DNA of 5,604 nt from Puniceicoccales bacterium (GTDB lineage Bacteria; Verrucomicrobiota; Verrucomicrobiia; Opitutales; LL51). Below, piece by piece: positions 5,492 through 5,604 of this stretch. Where the stretch lies: the NCBI GenBank assembly GCA_031290315.1, contig JAITNS010000076.1, positions 1-5,604 on the forward strand. Reading direction: 5' to 3'. Each line of letters starts with the position of its first letter. The stretch's first letter is position 1. A program made the translations under genes and the position numbers. The notes under the pieces are model-generated. The model had not been told where the DNA came from. It ran no database searches and saw only the letters and a program-made list of their open reading frames with translations.

Positions 5492-5604
5492 TTACTCGTT
5501 ACCCAATTCCCATGTATTTTTTAATTCCCACTTTTCTCTTAATTTCTGTAATTCCCCGCTGGCATCTAAGTCTTTCAATGCTCGATTAATTTCGCTTCTA
5601 AGAG
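5492..5604 (-). CDS. Amino-acid ABC transporter substrate-binding protein, C-terminal fragment
   Basis: Only the last 36 codons lie in the window; the gene continues beyond the right edge. The visible part reads EINRALKDLDASGELQKLREKW followed by a short polar tail and TAA. An ALK-x-L-x-ASGEL-x-K-x-x-EKW ending is the typical C-terminal helix of periplasmic solute-binding proteins of family 3, which deliver polar amino acids to GlnP-type permeases. The permease ATG follows after 11 nt, giving the standard order binding protein, permease, ATPase. The signal peptide and ligand-binding residues lie outside the window, so specificity cannot be stated. Confidence 0.85.
   Translation of the reverse strand, partial: LRSEINRALKDLDASGELQKLREKWELKNTWELGNE

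Overview
All supported genes lie on the minus strand, so the window reads from right to left as two gene blocks. The DNA is AT-rich. The gene content is that of a Gram-negative bacterium: an ADP-heptose-type nucleotidyltransferase implies lipopolysaccharide, alongside ordinary housekeeping genes. The trigger factor carries an unusual insertion in its PPIase domain, including a [12 protein letters not shown] stretch, that I associate from memory with Verrucomicrobiota, especially Opitutae. The amino-acid permease resembles, also from memory, the GlnP proteins of host-associated bacteria such as Rickettsia and Chlamydiae. My best guess is therefore a host-associated Verrucomicrobiota/Opitutae relative, but this placement is tentative and rests on no database search.

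Right block (about 4187-5604): a polar amino-acid ABC importer in the order substrate-binding protein (only its C-terminal 36 residues are present), permease, ATPase. The genes are packed tightly, with an 11-nt gap and then an 8-nt overlap, so they are very probably co-transcribed and translationally coupled.

Intergenic stretch (about 3996-4186): no gene is convincing here. It holds a short inverted repeat, a 9-bp repeated word and a strong AGGAGG ribosome-binding site. That site points at an ATG one frame away from the small membrane-protein ORF that follows. A five-G run lies between them, which makes this the oddest spot in the window.

Left block (57-3995): small two-helix membrane ORF, tig (trigger factor), clpP (protease subunit), nusB (transcription antitermination/rRNA), rfaE2 (heptose-phosphate nucleotidyltransferase) and plsY (acyl-phosphate glycerol-3-phosphate acyltransferase). 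The tig-clpP pair links nascent-chain folding to proteolysis. clpX, the usual next gene, is replaced by nusB. The last two genes serve the envelope: LPS core heptose and phospholipid synthesis. plsY also has a plausible promoter of its own.

The left edge (1-56) holds a GC-rich palindrome and a 20-bp-period duplication downstream of plsY, possibly a terminator or part of a dispersed repeat. I see no RNA gene, CRISPR array, transposase or phage gene, and no clear new biological system; the window is mostly conserved housekeeping DNA with a few local oddities.
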